A stretch of 64,000 nucleotides of DNA, from contig NZ_JAGGKS010000002.1 of assembly GCF_017873955.1 (NCBI RefSeq), positions 422,924-486,923 on the forward strand, in the 5' to 3' direction. The translations under genes were made by a program, and so were the position numbers. The stretch is from Sedimentibacter acidaminivorans. Lineage in GTDB: Bacteria > Bacillota > Clostridia > Tissierellales > Sedimentibacteraceae. Positions 17,188 through 26,031 of this stretch are shown piece by piece. Numbering within the stretch: position 1 is the first letter of the stretch; the number at the start of each line of letters is the position of its first letter. The notes beneath the pieces were generated by a model. It was given only the letters and a program-made list of their open reading frames with translations, was not told where the DNA came from and did not search any database.

Positions 17188-17718
17188 CTACTTACAATTT
17201 AGATAATAATCCTTACTTAGAAAATGTTTTTCACCACTAAGGCTAAAATACGAACTATCTTTAAAATATTCAAATCCAAGTTTAGTCATAACCTTTTTTG
17301 AACCAATATTATCTACTGCATGTTTACAAAAGAACTTCTTCTCTCCTAAAGTATTTAAAGCAAAATCTAATATAACTTTCCCTGCCTCAGTTGTCATGCC
17401 TTGTCCCCAATATTTTTTCATAATACTATATCCAAGTTCATAGCAACCAAGCTCCTTTTTAAAGTTTATACCGCCTGAACCAAATAACTCTCCAGTTTCC
17501 TTTAATACAAATCCCCATATATAATGATGTTCTTTATCAACATTTTGTACTTCCATTTTCAACCATTCAATAGTTTCGTTAATAGATTTATGTACATCCC
17601 AAATCATAAACTTTGCTACCTCAGAATCGGATGTCCATTTTTTATAAATATCTTCAGCATCGTTAACAGAGAGAGGACGAAGTATTATTCTTTTACTTTC
17701 CAATATAGGTGTTATCAT
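17188..17718 (-). CDS. GNAT family N-acetyltransferase (RimJ/RimL type)
   Basis: A 176-residue acetyltransferase: ESKRIILRPLSVNDAEDIYK at the front, the acetyl-CoA region with GYSIMKKYWGQGMTTEAGK (Q/RxxGxG/A motif) and NIGSKKVMTKLGFEY at the end. It probably acetylates an amine of a ribosomal protein, antibiotic or metabolite; the substrate is unknown. ATG 17718 is chosen (GGAG eight bases upstream) over the TTG three bases before. Its first 72 bases and upstream region are duplicated at 13645-13876. Confidence 0.9.
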   Translation of the reverse strand: MITPILESKRIILRPLSVNDAEDIYKKWTSDSEVAKFMIWDVHKSINETIEWLKMEVQNVDKEHHYIWGFVLKETGELFGSGGINFKKELGCYELGYSIMKKYWGQGMTTEAGKVILDFALNTLGEKKFFCKHAVDNIGSKKVMTKLGFEYFKDSSYFSLSGEKHFLSKDYYLNCK

Positions 17719-17878
17719 CAATAGGTCTCCTTCATATAACTTATTTTTAGTTTAGGCTATGTTAATGAATAGTGTTGATAATGTAGTATATAATAATGGA
17801 ACTCATTTCAAAGAGTTCCATTATTATATACTTTATGGGAATTATAAGCCAACTTAACTTTATACTATGCCTATTTTA
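17647..17878. repeat. 232-bp direct repeat, copy 2
   Basis: Source-like copy of the repeat described at 13645-13876; here it belongs to an intact GNAT gene. Differences seen: one in the GNAT codons, two near the ribosome binding site and one near the right end. It lies downstream of the HAD phosphatase gene. Confidence 0.95.
17785..17832. terminator. 20-bp-stem palindrome, copy 2
   Basis: Identical to 13783-13830. On the minus strand it is about 105 bases after the HAD gene stop and 67 bases before the GNAT start, so it may terminate the former. Confidence 0.65.
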
Positions 17879-17938
17879 CTCAACCATAAGAATTTAAATT
17901 TGATTAGTTTTGAATTGGAATCCAAATTTCAATACTAA

Positions 17939-18841
17939 TTATAGCTCTCTAACACAATTATGCTCTTCAGCCCATTGTTGCTTTTGCTTCTCAAGAATAT
18001 CATTTTCTGCGTTATTTTTATGTTCAATATGTAAAGCAATTGTTTTACTCGTAGCACTAATATGATCAAGTATTGCAAAAACAGTATTTTCCATAGCACT
18101 ATTTTTTGAATAATCTGCTAATATAACAAAATCTACCCTGCCTTGTGCAATCATATTATTTACTTCATCTTTTTTATCTTGATAAACAGCAATTGAATGT
18201 CCGCCATTTTCTTTTACAAGTTTCATACATGGCACATCTGTAAGCCCATCGCCAATATAAACCATGTTGACAAACGGTATCCTTCTTTTATTTTCAGGAG
18301 TGAATTCATTCAATCCTCTATGCTCAGTCACATCTAAAACGCCTTTATTAATTCTAAATAAAAACTGTGTTTTACTAGTATAATTCACCGCCATCGCAGG
18401 CCATATTGGGACATTTTTATCATTATAACAAAATTCAGCTGCATATATTTGTTTAAATTCTTTGGCAATATCTGTCCCTTCTATTATTTCTTTCAACCCC
18501 GAAGAAATTATATAATGTTCTACAACTACTCCTAGCTTTTCTCCGTAATCATTAATTCTCTTAAACCAATTCTTTACACCTTTAAAAAGTATAACACTTT
18601 TACCAAGCTTCCTAAATTCATCCCTCGACAAAAGCATTTTTCCTTCAGCTTCTTGTTTCATAATAAGCATATACGCAAGAATTTGGTCCATATTATGATC
18701 TACCATTGTTTTATGACATATATTCCAAAAGTTCTCAGGCTCCATACCAACGCCTGGTATAAACGCATACTCTTGCATATCTCTAGGAGAAAGAGTCTTA
18801 TCAAAATCATACATAATTGCTACTATTGGTTTTTGCTCCAT
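17939..18841 (-). CDS. HAD superfamily phosphatase
   Basis: A 300-residue protein. Motif I YDFDKTLSP supplies the two catalytic Asp residues (11 and 13), ISSGLKEII is motif II, and YIGDGLTDVPCM is motif IV. The EYAFIPGVGMEPENFW segment is a cap insert. It is a soluble phosphotransferase of unknown substrate, related to phosphoserine-phosphatase-like HADs. Its first ~33 codons recur, broken, at 25807-25905, on the far side of the next gene block. The palindrome of the 232-bp repeat follows it. Confidence 0.88.
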   Translation of the reverse strand: MEQKPIVAIMYDFDKTLSPRDMQEYAFIPGVGMEPENFWNICHKTMVDHNMDQILAYMLIMKQEAEGKMLLSRDEFRKLGKSVILFKGVKNWFKRINDYGEKLGVVVEHYIISSGLKEIIEGTDIAKEFKQIYAAEFCYNDKNVPIWPAMAVNYTSKTQFLFRINKGVLDVTEHRGLNEFTPENKRRIPFVNMVYIGDGLTDVPCMKLVKENGGHSIAVYQDKKDEVNNMIAQGRVDFVILADYSKNSAMENTVFAILDHISATSKTIALHIEHKNNAENDILEKQKQQWAEEHNCVREL

Positions 18842-18938
18842 AATTTATCCTTGTATATTAAAGTTAATACATTACCTTTCTGCATATTTTAAAAACTAGT
18901 CTAACTTCCCTTACGTTTATGTTCATAACAAGTTCTTG

Positions 18939-20807
18939 CTACTTCTCCGTTACAGTTTTCAAATGCCTCGGAAGAGAACCAATAACTATTAACTGTTTTA
19001 TCTTATCGAAAAAGAAATAAATACGCAATAAGTTTTTAGAATCATTCCCAACCTTGAGATGCAAATCCAAAGGTACTTCAACTGGTTTCCCTTTAAAACC
19101 AAGTCCATACTTTATTTTATATTCCTTGCTATAATTCTTAATGCTTATATCACCAGAAGGACCTACTTCAAAACTTCTATTATATGTTTCAGAACAAATC
19201 ATATTTCTTTCTTCTAAACTAATATTTCCAACCTTTTCATCGATATATTCATGAGCTAAAAATTCAATTGCATCACATAATAACTCAATATCAACTAGAT
19301 CATTTGGTGTATTAATAATTAAATCCTTAGCCTTTTCATGCAGTATAAGCCTATCTTGAAACTGATTATCAACCCATTCTGGAATATCTTCAGTTTTTTT
19401 CGGCCTTTCTAACAATTTATCCTTTCTTTCTAATTTCAATAGTAATTTGTTGTATTTTTCATTATAGTTTTTCTCATTTTCTTCTATTTTTAATAGCAAA
19501 TCATTATTTTTTGATTCTAATGATTTAATATTTTCCTTTATCCTTTCTATTTTATCTTCCTTTTCATTTATTTCTTGATTTAACATATTAACTTTACTTT
19601 CATATTTATGCTCAATAATTTTAATCTTTTTATCATAAGCATTAATAATATCTTCTTTAGAATTACTCATTTGAATAATTTGTTGTAATTCTTCAATGCG
19701 AGCATCATTAAAAAATTTCACATTACCATAGTTGATATTTTTAAATTTAGGGTAATCTTGCATTTCGTTTTCTAAATCTTTAAAAAATTTAACTTCATTA
19801 GAAACAATATATTTATAATAAAATAACTTGCTATCTATTTTATCTTGCAAAGGATATATAATACGAACATCACCCTTTGATAATTTTAACAATTCTAAAC
19901 TTTTATTGAAATAGTCAATGTGCTTACTAGATATAAATCCAAATTGTGCATATCCCATCCTATGTTTAATTAAACCTCTTATCTTATCTTGGAATAAATC
20001 TTCCGTATTAGTTTGTCCTTTATTATTCTCAAACGGATTTGTAATATTGTGACTTATTATGTTATCTAAATTAAGTTTTGGATTATCAAAATCTATTATT
20101 AAAGTTTTTAACTCAACATCCTTGCAATGTTCGGCAATTAGCAAAAATGGTAGCTGTCTTTTATTGCTTTTTATATAATCTATAATTTGATTAACTTTAT
20201 CAACACTATTTATAACATAAGGCTCTTGATTAATAGGAATTATTTGTTCTAACCCTAACATCTTATTCATAACAATTGATTTCACAACAGCAAGTCTAAA
20301 AACTTCACACGAATTAATAATCCCCATAGGCTCAGAGCATATAGTCTTAAATCCACATTCCAGTTTTCCATTATAAATTTTAAAAGCAATATTTGTTTCA
20401 AAAACCCTACCTGGTATAGGTTTTCGTTTTTGATTTTCATTACCAGGATCTGGTCCTAAATCAGGTTCAATTAAATGAAATGACCAAATGCCTTTTTCTT
20501 TAATGTATATAACATCTACAACATAACCTTCATTTATTCTAAATGATTTAAAGTCGTCTAAATTAACAGTTTCATAATCATCTGGTTCAGGAAATCTAAT
20601 TTCACTAGGTATTTCCAAATCTCTAAAACGTTTTCTGAGCCATGACATTGTTTCTAACACAGCAATAATCAATGCTTTATTTGGATCTATTTTACTGTTG
20701 CTCACAGTTGCATAAAGCTGATAACTGGGGTAACTTCTATTCTTTAGAAGTTTAAGAGGCTGCCTTTCTATACTTCTATCATTTTTAATTTCATTTTTAT
20801 CAGACAT
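18939..20807 (-). CDS. Uncharacterised protein with a central coiled coil
   Basis: A 622-residue protein that I do not recognise. The N-terminal ~200 residues are a globular alpha/beta region (RSYPSYQLYATVSNSK, GRVFETNIAFKIYNGKLECG). A long charged coiled coil rich in Lys, Glu and Asn occupies roughly residues 385-480. The C-terminal ~80 residues (VEVPLDLHLKVGNDS, LLRIYFFFDK, LIVIGSLPRHL) have a beta pattern that recalls RelE/ParE-like folds, which is only an inference. ATG 20807 is chosen for the GAGGAG site nine bases upstream. It follows a broken nuclease domain by a few dozen bases, so it may be the surviving partner of a lost helicase-nuclease, as in defence loci. Confidence 0.6.
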   Translation of the reverse strand: MSDKNEIKNDRSIERQPLKLLKNRSYPSYQLYATVSNSKIDPNKALIIAVLETMSWLRKRFRDLEIPSEIRFPEPDDYETVNLDDFKSFRINEGYVVDVIYIKEKGIWSFHLIEPDLGPDPGNENQKRKPIPGRVFETNIAFKIYNGKLECGFKTICSEPMGIINSCEVFRLAVVKSIVMNKMLGLEQIIPINQEPYVINSVDKVNQIIDYIKSNKRQLPFLLIAEHCKDVELKTLIIDFDNPKLNLDNIISHNITNPFENNKGQTNTEDLFQDKIRGLIKHRMGYAQFGFISSKHIDYFNKSLELLKLSKGDVRIIYPLQDKIDSKLFYYKYIVSNEVKFFKDLENEMQDYPKFKNINYGNVKFFNDARIEELQQIIQMSNSKEDIINAYDKKIKIIEHKYESKVNMLNQEINEKEDKIERIKENIKSLESKNNDLLLKIEENEKNYNEKYNKLLLKLERKDKLLERPKKTEDIPEWVDNQFQDRLILHEKAKDLIINTPNDLVDIELLCDAIEFLAHEYIDEKVGNISLEERNMICSETYNRSFEVGPSGDISIKNYSKEYKIKYGLGFKGKPVEVPLDLHLKVGNDSKNLLRIYFFFDKIKQLIVIGSLPRHLKTVTEK

Positions 20808-20866
20808 TTTAATCCACTCCTCTGTTTTATCATTAACTATCATATAAGATGTCAATTCCCTTCCTT

Positions 20867-21276
20867 CTATATTCCTAATAATTGTAAAAATTTCTTTTCT
20901 AAAACTTCTTTTTCTTGACTACCGTTTGTTTTAAACCGCAATAATGATATCTCATACTTCTTAAGAATTATATCTTTCATTTTATCACGTTCTGATTGAC
21001 GAGTCCCTTCTTTATGAAACTTATAACCATCTACCTCGATTGCTAAAAAAGGAATTTTATTTAATTTGTTATATATTAAGAAATCTAAATGTGTTGCACA
21101 GTTCATTGCATAAGTACATTCTTCCCCAGATAGCTTTCTAGGATTGTGAATAAGCATATTTAATGGCTGATGAATGGCAACATCTAATTTCCTAAATTCA
21201 TCTCTATTAAAGCATCTTTTATTAGAGAATACATCAGATTTTCAGAATGAAATACTGAAATTCGTTTATGCTTCAT
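20867..21276 (-). pseudogene. Vsr/DUF2726-like nuclease domain remnant, frameshifted
   Basis: The main frame (20867 to about 21242) has EECTYAMNCATHLDFLIYN, FLAIEVDGYKFH, RDKMKDIILKKY and LLRFKTNG, the restriction-type nuclease domain that usually ends large DNA helicases of the AAA/DUF2726 sort. The start of the domain, HSENLMYSLIKDAL, is found just upstream in another frame (from ATG 21276), so a frameshift splits it. The helicase part is absent. It is a decayed tail of a larger enzyme, upstream of the coiled-coil protein on the same strand. Confidence 0.7.
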
Positions 21277-21288
21277 TAGATATTTATT

Positions 21289-22233
21289 TCATAAATCATA
21301 TAACTTCATTTGCTCGTAACCGGTACAGTATTTTTCCATTTTTCTTTCTTTCACAACATCCCCAGCTTCTATGTTACCTATCAAAAAAGGTGATTGACTA
21401 TCATGCTTTCCAATATTATTGATCATAGCTTTTTCACTAAAATTTGCATAACAATACAAACACTTATGATTACACGTATTGTAAGCTCCGATATCAATGC
21501 TTTTTACACATCCACATATATCACGTTGATTCATGTCTTTAGCGATAACAAGACCACAATTGTTTAGTTTTGATATTAAGCGATCATCAATGCACTTTCC
21601 ATGACTAATCCCACAAACTGATAAATCAATTGCCTCTGAACATGTTTCAATTATCATTTCAAATTCAGCTGCAACCCTTGCTAATTTTTTACCAACTTCT
21701 TTCATACCATCTTCACTAATTTCTTGATATTCTATTGACTTCATATTTCTTTTGGTCTTAGAATATATGTCCAAAAAGCTAATTACACATTTATGACAAA
21801 ATGGACTTAACTTCTCCATCAACTTGCGAAAGTACTTTTCATGGTATTCTAAATCATACTTATCAGAAAGAATAATTGGGTCATACCTCCATATTATGCG
21901 CTCTCTACCAATCAAATTACTTAACTCAATAATACTTTTTATTATTTCTCGTTTAGATCTAACATTTCTTTCAATATCTTTTCCATATGAATTTACAGTA
22001 ATATGAAAATAATACTTGTACTTTGAAAAGACCTTTAATTTCGGTATTATATTCTGAGGATCTTTCGTCCAAAATACAATGCAATCAATCAATTCTGCTG
22101 ATAACTTAACCTCGCTAACCTGATGATAATTCATTGGATTTCGAACAAGTACATACCCTTCTTTAAATCTATTAACAAGCCAATCTGTATAAAAAGCTGG
22201 TATATCACTCCTCCTACTTATACTCAATATCAT
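21289..22233 (-). CDS. DUF1848 family protein with a C-terminal cysteine cluster
   Basis: The first residues MILSISRRSDIPAFYTDWL and VFWTKDPQN define DUF1848. Near the C-terminus CNHKCLYCYANF gives a CxxxCxxC cluster as in radical SAM enzymes, with further cysteines (CGISHGKC, CGC). The protein (314 residues) is probably an iron-sulfur enzyme; its reaction is unknown. It is the third gene of a compact operon: 13 bases after the methyltransferase stop, with AAGGAG upstream of the ATG. Nothing intact follows on this strand except the nuclease remnant. Confidence 0.88.
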   Translation of the reverse strand: MILSISRRSDIPAFYTDWLVNRFKEGYVLVRNPMNYHQVSEVKLSAELIDCIVFWTKDPQNIIPKLKVFSKYKYYFHITVNSYGKDIERNVRSKREIIKSIIELSNLIGRERIIWRYDPIILSDKYDLEYHEKYFRKLMEKLSPFCHKCVISFLDIYSKTKRNMKSIEYQEISEDGMKEVGKKLARVAAEFEMIIETCSEAIDLSVCGISHGKCIDDRLISKLNNCGLVIAKDMNQRDICGCVKSIDIGAYNTCNHKCLYCYANFSEKAMINNIGKHDSQSPFLIGNIEAGDVVKERKMEKYCTGYEQMKLYDL

Positions 22234-22246
22234 TCAAAACAACTCC

Positions 22247-23602
22247 TTAGTATTCAATATCTATTTTCGAATCGTTACTAACTTCCAATTCAACACCGTA
22301 TTTTGTACTCTTAACTATTACATTTTTTAAGGTTAACCTTTCTCCAGCGATAACATGACATGTAATTCCCACTGCCGTTAGAAAGTCTTTATTCATAACC
22401 GCCTTGATTTCAGATTCTTGTTTGTCAAAAGTGCAACTTCCATCACAAAGCAATATAGCCAACTGATGACTATTTTTTCGCTCAATCACCGAGCGTACAT
22501 TAGCTTTAACATTGATACTTTTACCAAAACACTGTCTTAAATCCTTTAGTTTAACATAATACTGTTGATTTACTACTTCATTGTATTTCGTCAATCCATC
22601 TCGTCTATATACAACATATTGAAATGGTAGTTGCTCACGGCCAGCTTTTCGAATCCCTTTCTTAAATAAAAATTTGTGTAATCTAGGAACGTTCCAATAT
22701 GTTCTAGTTGGACTATAACAATTACATTTATAACTTTCCTTTTTTTCCCAAACTCCAGAACAGGGTGAATATACATTAAGATCGCCTGAATCGGTAATCT
22801 CATTACGGATTGTTTTCATTAATTGTCCATTGACAGAGTCACCTGGTTCTATTATTATTATTGAGCCATCTTCTTTGAGAATCCTTGGTAATTGAGATAA
22901 AATTGCAGTTCCTCGCTTAATATTGTCCCTTTCATTTATTGTCATAAAATTACTCATAGTTATTAAATCATACGTATCCATGCTATTATATTCAAACTTT
23001 TCATCTAGAACTTGGTGAACTTTATTTCTTAATTTAACTCCAAGGTTTGAAGTATTAAATCTCGCTGTCTCTGATATCATATGATTTGCAATATCTATAA
23101 ACGTCTCTTCAGCCTCAATGATATCTATGATAATACTAAATTGTAATCCCGGATTTTTGACTGCCAGCAACTTATAAAATTCAACAATTCCTAAAGGTAC
23201 TGATCCCGGTCCAGCTCCAATATCCAATATGATCAAATCTTTTTTGAGCAAGTTATTTATGTGCAAATCAAGCAGTGGTTTCCAGACTTTGAAAATATTT
23301 GCCTCCAAATAATAGAACAAGTATGCATCATGAAAACTATTATAATTGATTCTTTCACTTGAAAAAAACATTGTTTTCACATCGCTAATTATTTTACTTA
23401 ATACTTCATCCGATATACCAAATAATAATTCTTCAAAACCGTACTCAGCATTGAATGTAATATGATTTTTCAAGTAAATGTATTTAAGTATACTTCTTTC
23501 AATATATTCTGGAGTAGTTCTATTATATTTGAATTCTGATAAAGTACTTACCAAGTCAAACTCTTGTAGGACTAAGCAGCCATCTATTTTATCTACAATC
23601 AA
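22247..23602 (-). CDS. SAM-dependent methyltransferase, Rsm22-like
   Basis: A 451-residue protein. Motif I LIILDIGAGPGSVPLGI binds S-adenosylmethionine; later strands (YDLITMSNFMTINE, SIIIIEPGD) complete the Rossmann core. After it comes YSPCSGVW followed by closely spaced cysteines (KCNC) and an aromatic R-x-YW segment, which matches the layout of Rsm22-type proteins, whose cysteines bind a cluster in mitochondria. The last ~110 residues look like a beta-rich OB-type domain. It starts at TTG with GGGGTGA upstream, immediately after the TPR gene stop, so translation is coupled. RNA is a reasonable but unproven substrate. Confidence 0.75.
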   Translation of the reverse strand: MIVDKIDGCLVLQEFDLVSTLSEFKYNRTTPEYIERSILKYIYLKNHITFNAEYGFEELLFGISDEVLSKIISDVKTMFFSSERINYNSFHDAYLFYYLEANIFKVWKPLLDLHINNLLKKDLIILDIGAGPGSVPLGIVEFYKLLAVKNPGLQFSIIIDIIEAEETFIDIANHMISETARFNTSNLGVKLRNKVHQVLDEKFEYNSMDTYDLITMSNFMTINERDNIKRGTAILSQLPRILKEDGSIIIIEPGDSVNGQLMKTIRNEITDSGDLNVYSPCSGVWEKKESYKCNCYSPTRTYWNVPRLHKFLFKKGIRKAGREQLPFQYVVYRRDGLTKYNEVVNQQYYVKLKDLRQCFGKSINVKANVRSVIERKNSHQLAILLCDGSCTFDKQESEIKAVMNKDFLTAVGITCHVIAGERLTLKNVIVKSTKYGVELEVSNDSKIDIEY

Positions 23603-23603
23603 C

Positions 23604-25388
23604 TTAGCTCACCCCTAAGCATTCAAAATATTTGCGACTTGACTTGTCCGCAGATCCAAGCAATTTGTTATAATTTAGTTTATCACCTTGTTTCTTATAA
23701 ATATACAGCATTATTGCAATTGATATTGGTTTCGCTAAATTGTATTTATTCTCTACAGCAGTCTTTAGTTTTTCAAGGCATTTATCATATGCATTGTCCT
23801 TCCCTTCCAATAAAAATGCAATGCAAAGTGTATTCATTATATAACCATCTCGAGCATTTTTTAGCAGATTGATTGCTTCTGAATAATTATCATCCAGTAT
23901 ATGTAACAAGGCATATTTATCATTAATAAACCATGTATTTCTTCTTATGGTCTTTCTCTTACTACCTTCAAATGCAATCTGATAACTTGTATTCATTAAT
24001 TTTAGCGCTATTGCTTTGTACTGATTAATTGCTTCAATATCTTTTGAAAAATTTCTCTTAATATAGTACATATACATATAAACAACACCTAATTTATATA
24101 GTACATCCATTGGTGATATAGTCCATCGATTTTGATTTGATAATAGGTATTCAACTTCAAGAGATTCAATCAGTTCATTTCCTGATTCTGCAACAAAACA
24201 AAGTTCAAGATACTTCCTCGCATTCGAAACATCTTCAATATCTCTTTGTGTAATAGATGGTTTATAATCAGTCCCAGAAAATTTCGCCATTAGGTGCTCA
24301 TTAATATATAAATCCGGTTTCTGTAAGTAATAACTACCCAAGCAATAGCATGATTTTATATATTCATTTTTATATGTCTTTTGCTGCTCTTCATGTAAGT
24401 TATCAAACTCAGTAATTGCATTAACTATAGATCTAATTCCACATTTTTCGACTTGTTCAAGCTCATGAAAGAATTCAGGATTCCACGTATGCGATTTATA
24501 TTTCATCTGTTTTATTTTGTATTCAAGTATTAGTTTACCTAATCTATAATTATTTTTAATAGATTTCCTATTCAATGCAATTGCCTTTTCAAAGTACATT
24601 ATAGCACTTTCTATTTCCTGATCTCTATTCCCGTCATTTCTACCTTTAGGTTTAGATAACTCCATTACATTAAGATAATATCTGTATGCTAATGCTGACA
24701 GATATCTGTAATCAAGTGGTTCTAGTTCAATACATCTTTTATATAATCGAATACTATGCCCCCTATATTGTGCAACCTCTTTGAGATGTGTTCTATCTTT
24801 AGCTTTTTCATTTTTAGGTTCACCTAATTTACTACATGCAAATCCAATTTCATATAGATCATTAACATTGTTCCATAGTTCATGACCTTCCCCTATGGAG
24901 TCAATTGGTTCAAATAATTCAACAATGCTTTTCCAATTATAATTAGACTTATATTCTTGAATCTGAGAAGTATAGCTTGATTGTTTTGTTTTATTAATCT
25001 GACCTTTCCTGACAAGGTCAAATGTTGACTTATCCAGTATATATGCATTAGGGCTATATTTTTTGTCATCTAACCAGTCTTTAATAGCTGCTACCCTATA
25101 TAAATTTTTTCTGATTTGCTCATTCGTTTGTTGCATTATGTCTTGTATGCTAAACTCAAAAGAAAGCTCTTTTTCATTTGCAACCAGATTATCAATCTCT
25201 AAGAGATAAACACCTTTATTGGAATGTTCTTTAGCCATCATAAATCCAATACAGCCTTTGATTTTTGATGTTTCTAGATCTTTAAACTTTTCAAATGAAT
25301 TAATTGTTGGTGCAAGTAAATCACCGCTAAGATAGTATTTCTTCCTATCCAATACTTTTTCATTAAACAAATTAACATATAAATACAT
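23604..25388 (-). CDS. TPR-type helical repeat protein, function unknown
   Basis: A 594-residue protein that opens the three-gene operon with a strong GAGGAGGAG site. The N-terminal ~110 residues are a separate alpha/beta domain (MYLYVNLFNEKVLDRKKYYL). The remainder is helical with tetratricopeptide-like units (LYKRCIELEPLDYRYLSALA, AIMYFEKAIALNRKSIK, YSEAINLLKNARDGYIMNTL). There is no signal peptide or membrane helix. It is likely a scaffold or sensor for the methyltransferase and DUF1848 protein encoded next. I recognise no named family. Confidence 0.7.
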   Translation of the reverse strand: MYLYVNLFNEKVLDRKKYYLSGDLLAPTINSFEKFKDLETSKIKGCIGFMMAKEHSNKGVYLLEIDNLVANEKELSFEFSIQDIMQQTNEQIRKNLYRVAAIKDWLDDKKYSPNAYILDKSTFDLVRKGQINKTKQSSYTSQIQEYKSNYNWKSIVELFEPIDSIGEGHELWNNVNDLYEIGFACSKLGEPKNEKAKDRTHLKEVAQYRGHSIRLYKRCIELEPLDYRYLSALAYRYYLNVMELSKPKGRNDGNRDQEIESAIMYFEKAIALNRKSIKNNYRLGKLILEYKIKQMKYKSHTWNPEFFHELEQVEKCGIRSIVNAITEFDNLHEEQQKTYKNEYIKSCYCLGSYYLQKPDLYINEHLMAKFSGTDYKPSITQRDIEDVSNARKYLELCFVAESGNELIESLEVEYLLSNQNRWTISPMDVLYKLGVVYMYMYYIKRNFSKDIEAINQYKAIALKLMNTSYQIAFEGSKRKTIRRNTWFINDKYALLHILDDNYSEAINLLKNARDGYIMNTLCIAFLLEGKDNAYDKCLEKLKTAVENKYNLAKPISIAIMLYIYKKQGDKLNYNKLLGSADKSSRKYFECLGVS

Positions 25389-25806
25389 AGTACTCCTCCT
25401 CAGTTCATAAGCATATTTATATCCTATATTGTCTAGTCACATTAAATCGCTCTATTTATATAAATTCCATTCTTTATATAATACTTCAATGCTAAATTGG
25501 GAAACCTGGCGATTTCTTCTTATACGTAGTCATTATCATTCTTTTCCGATTCAGTGATATCATTATCTGAACTATCACTTCTATTTAGAAAATCTAACGC
25601 TAATATACCGATAAATGTACTAAGCCTTCAAAAATTTATTTTGTAAAGATATAGGTAAAGACATTACAACTTATGATAACTTATGTTATTACAATGAATC
25701 TCCTTTATGTTAATTATTATTTCATGCTTTGTTAAGATATGTGAAACGTCCCCTTGTCTGCCCTTAAGATGTTCACAATAACTTCGTACCTGGCACAACT
25801 CACTTT
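25389..25806. other. Intergenic region with possible gene and repeat remnants
   Basis: It holds a short minus-strand tail resembling a protein end (about 25625-25520, LSTFIGILALDFLNRSD) and, at 25739-25765, GTGAAACGTCCCCTTGTCTG, which resembles the GGGGACGGTT-type extragenic repeats of Firmicutes. No intact gene is seen. Confidence 0.35.
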
Positions 25807-25905
25807 CATTCCAACGCCAGGTATAAATGCATACTCTTGCATATCCTTAGGAGAAAGAGTCTTATCAAAGTCATACATTATTGCTACTATTGTTTTTTAT
25901 TCCAT
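25807..25905 (-). pseudogene. Broken 5' fragment of a HAD phosphatase gene
   Basis: From ATG 25905 it reads ME-stop-KTIVAIMYDFDKTLSP and on to FIPGVGM, paralleling the first 33 codons of the gene at 17939-18841 at an offset of 7064 bases, with about 10 differences in 99 bases. The third codon is TAA in place of CAA and homology ends after GVGM. It is non-functional. Confidence 0.88.
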
Positions 25906-26031
25906 AACTAACCCTATTGAAAATTAATTTATTTCCTTTCTTTTTATCTACCTTACAGTTTGTTCCATTTATATACAGCAATATAATATTATATATATCT
26001 ATAGCATACTTATCAAAATCAAAACAACAAA

